DNA from: Demequinaceae bacterium
Lineage (GTDB): Bacteria > Actinomycetota > Actinomycetes > Actinomycetales > Demequinaceae
NCBI GenBank assembly: GCA_011524475.1
Contig: WTKG01000088.1
Coordinates: forward strand, 1 to 8,941
DNA length: 8,941 nt
Direction of reading: 5' to 3'
The notes beneath the pieces were generated by a model that was given only the letters and a program-made list of their open reading frames with translations, did not search any database and was not told where the DNA came from. The position numbers were made by a program, and so were the translations under genes. Within the stretch, counting starts at the first letter, position 1; every line of letters starts with the position of its first letter. Shown here in pieces: positions 8,741 through 8,941 of this stretch.

Positions 8741-8941
8741 ATGACGGGGGACATCGTGGATCTGAGTGCGTCGCTGGCGCGGTTTCCGTTGACCCCGAAC
8801 CCCGCGCCCATGCCGGCAGCGGAACGGGAATCTTTGATGGAGACCCCGGCGTTTGGCCGCATCTTTAGTGACCATATGGCGTCGGCTCGGTATAGCGCCG
8901 AACAAGGCTGGCATGACCGCCGGGTGGGGGCGTTGGAGCAT
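8741..8941 (+). CDS. Second branched-chain aminotransferase-like protein, tandem ilvE paralogue (3' truncated by window end)
   Basis: Sixty-seven codons are open to the last base. After a variable lead the sequence reads FGRIFSDHMASARYSAEQGW-HDRRVGALEH, aligning with FGKEFTDHMAGATWSKEQGW-HNRRVEAYGP of the IlvE just upstream. About half of the 51 residues that can be aligned are identical by eye, so it is a diverged paralogue rather than a recent copy. An in-frame stop at 8729-8731 limits the start to ATG 8741 or GTG 8756. ATG has no ribosome site but has a -10-like TAGCCT upstream; GTG has GGGGGA four bases before it. It may be a second branched-chain aminotransferase or a related class IV enzyme with another substrate. 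The PLP lysine lies outside the window, so activity cannot be judged. Confidence 0.8.
   Translation, partial: MTGDIVDLSASLARFPLTPNPAPMPAAERESLMETPAFGRIFSDHMASARYSAEQGWHDRRVGALEH

Overview
The window reads left to right on one strand and looks like Actinomycetota. The translated proteins are actinobacterial in style: LeuB of the short actinobacterial type, and IlvE closely resembling the mycobacterial class IV enzyme. The branched-chain amino-acid operon is preceded by a short leader peptide and terminator, as known for actinobacterial ilvB. The DNA is GC-rich, GTG starts occur, and at least one gene may be translated from a leaderless transcript. Genus cannot be assigned by eye; the order Micrococcales is a guess.

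Bases 1-2853 carry the 3' portion of a very large secreted protein. It is a right-handed beta-helix built from about 16 units, each alternating an F-x-x-N tetrapeptide with a G-G-A-[I/L/V] tetrapeptide, the signature of chlamydial polymorphic membrane proteins (Pmp). A choice-of-anchor Q type motif and a choice-of-anchor U type domain follow. The protein stops right after the U domain with no visible sorting signal or membrane helix.

Bases about 2854-3121 are intergenic and hold the control region of the next operon: a candidate -10 element, a 15-codon leader peptide with Leu-Val-Arg-Val codons, and a strong intrinsic terminator. Together they form a transcription attenuator in front of ilvB.

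Bases 3122-8708 are ilvB-ilvN-ilvC-leuB-ilvE. IlvBN (acetolactate synthase) and IlvC (ketol-acid reductoisomerase) are the first two steps to valine and isoleucine, LeuB is the oxidative step of leucine synthesis, and IlvE is the terminal transaminase for all three. The dehydratase (ilvD) and the other leucine genes (leuA, leuCD) are not here and must lie elsewhere. Thirty-two bases after ilvE a second, diverged branched-chain aminotransferase begins (8741) and runs off the window, so two ilvE-type genes lie in tandem. The metabolic operon itself is conventional. The points of interest are the attenuator, the tandem aminotransferase pair and the Pmp-like repeat protein.
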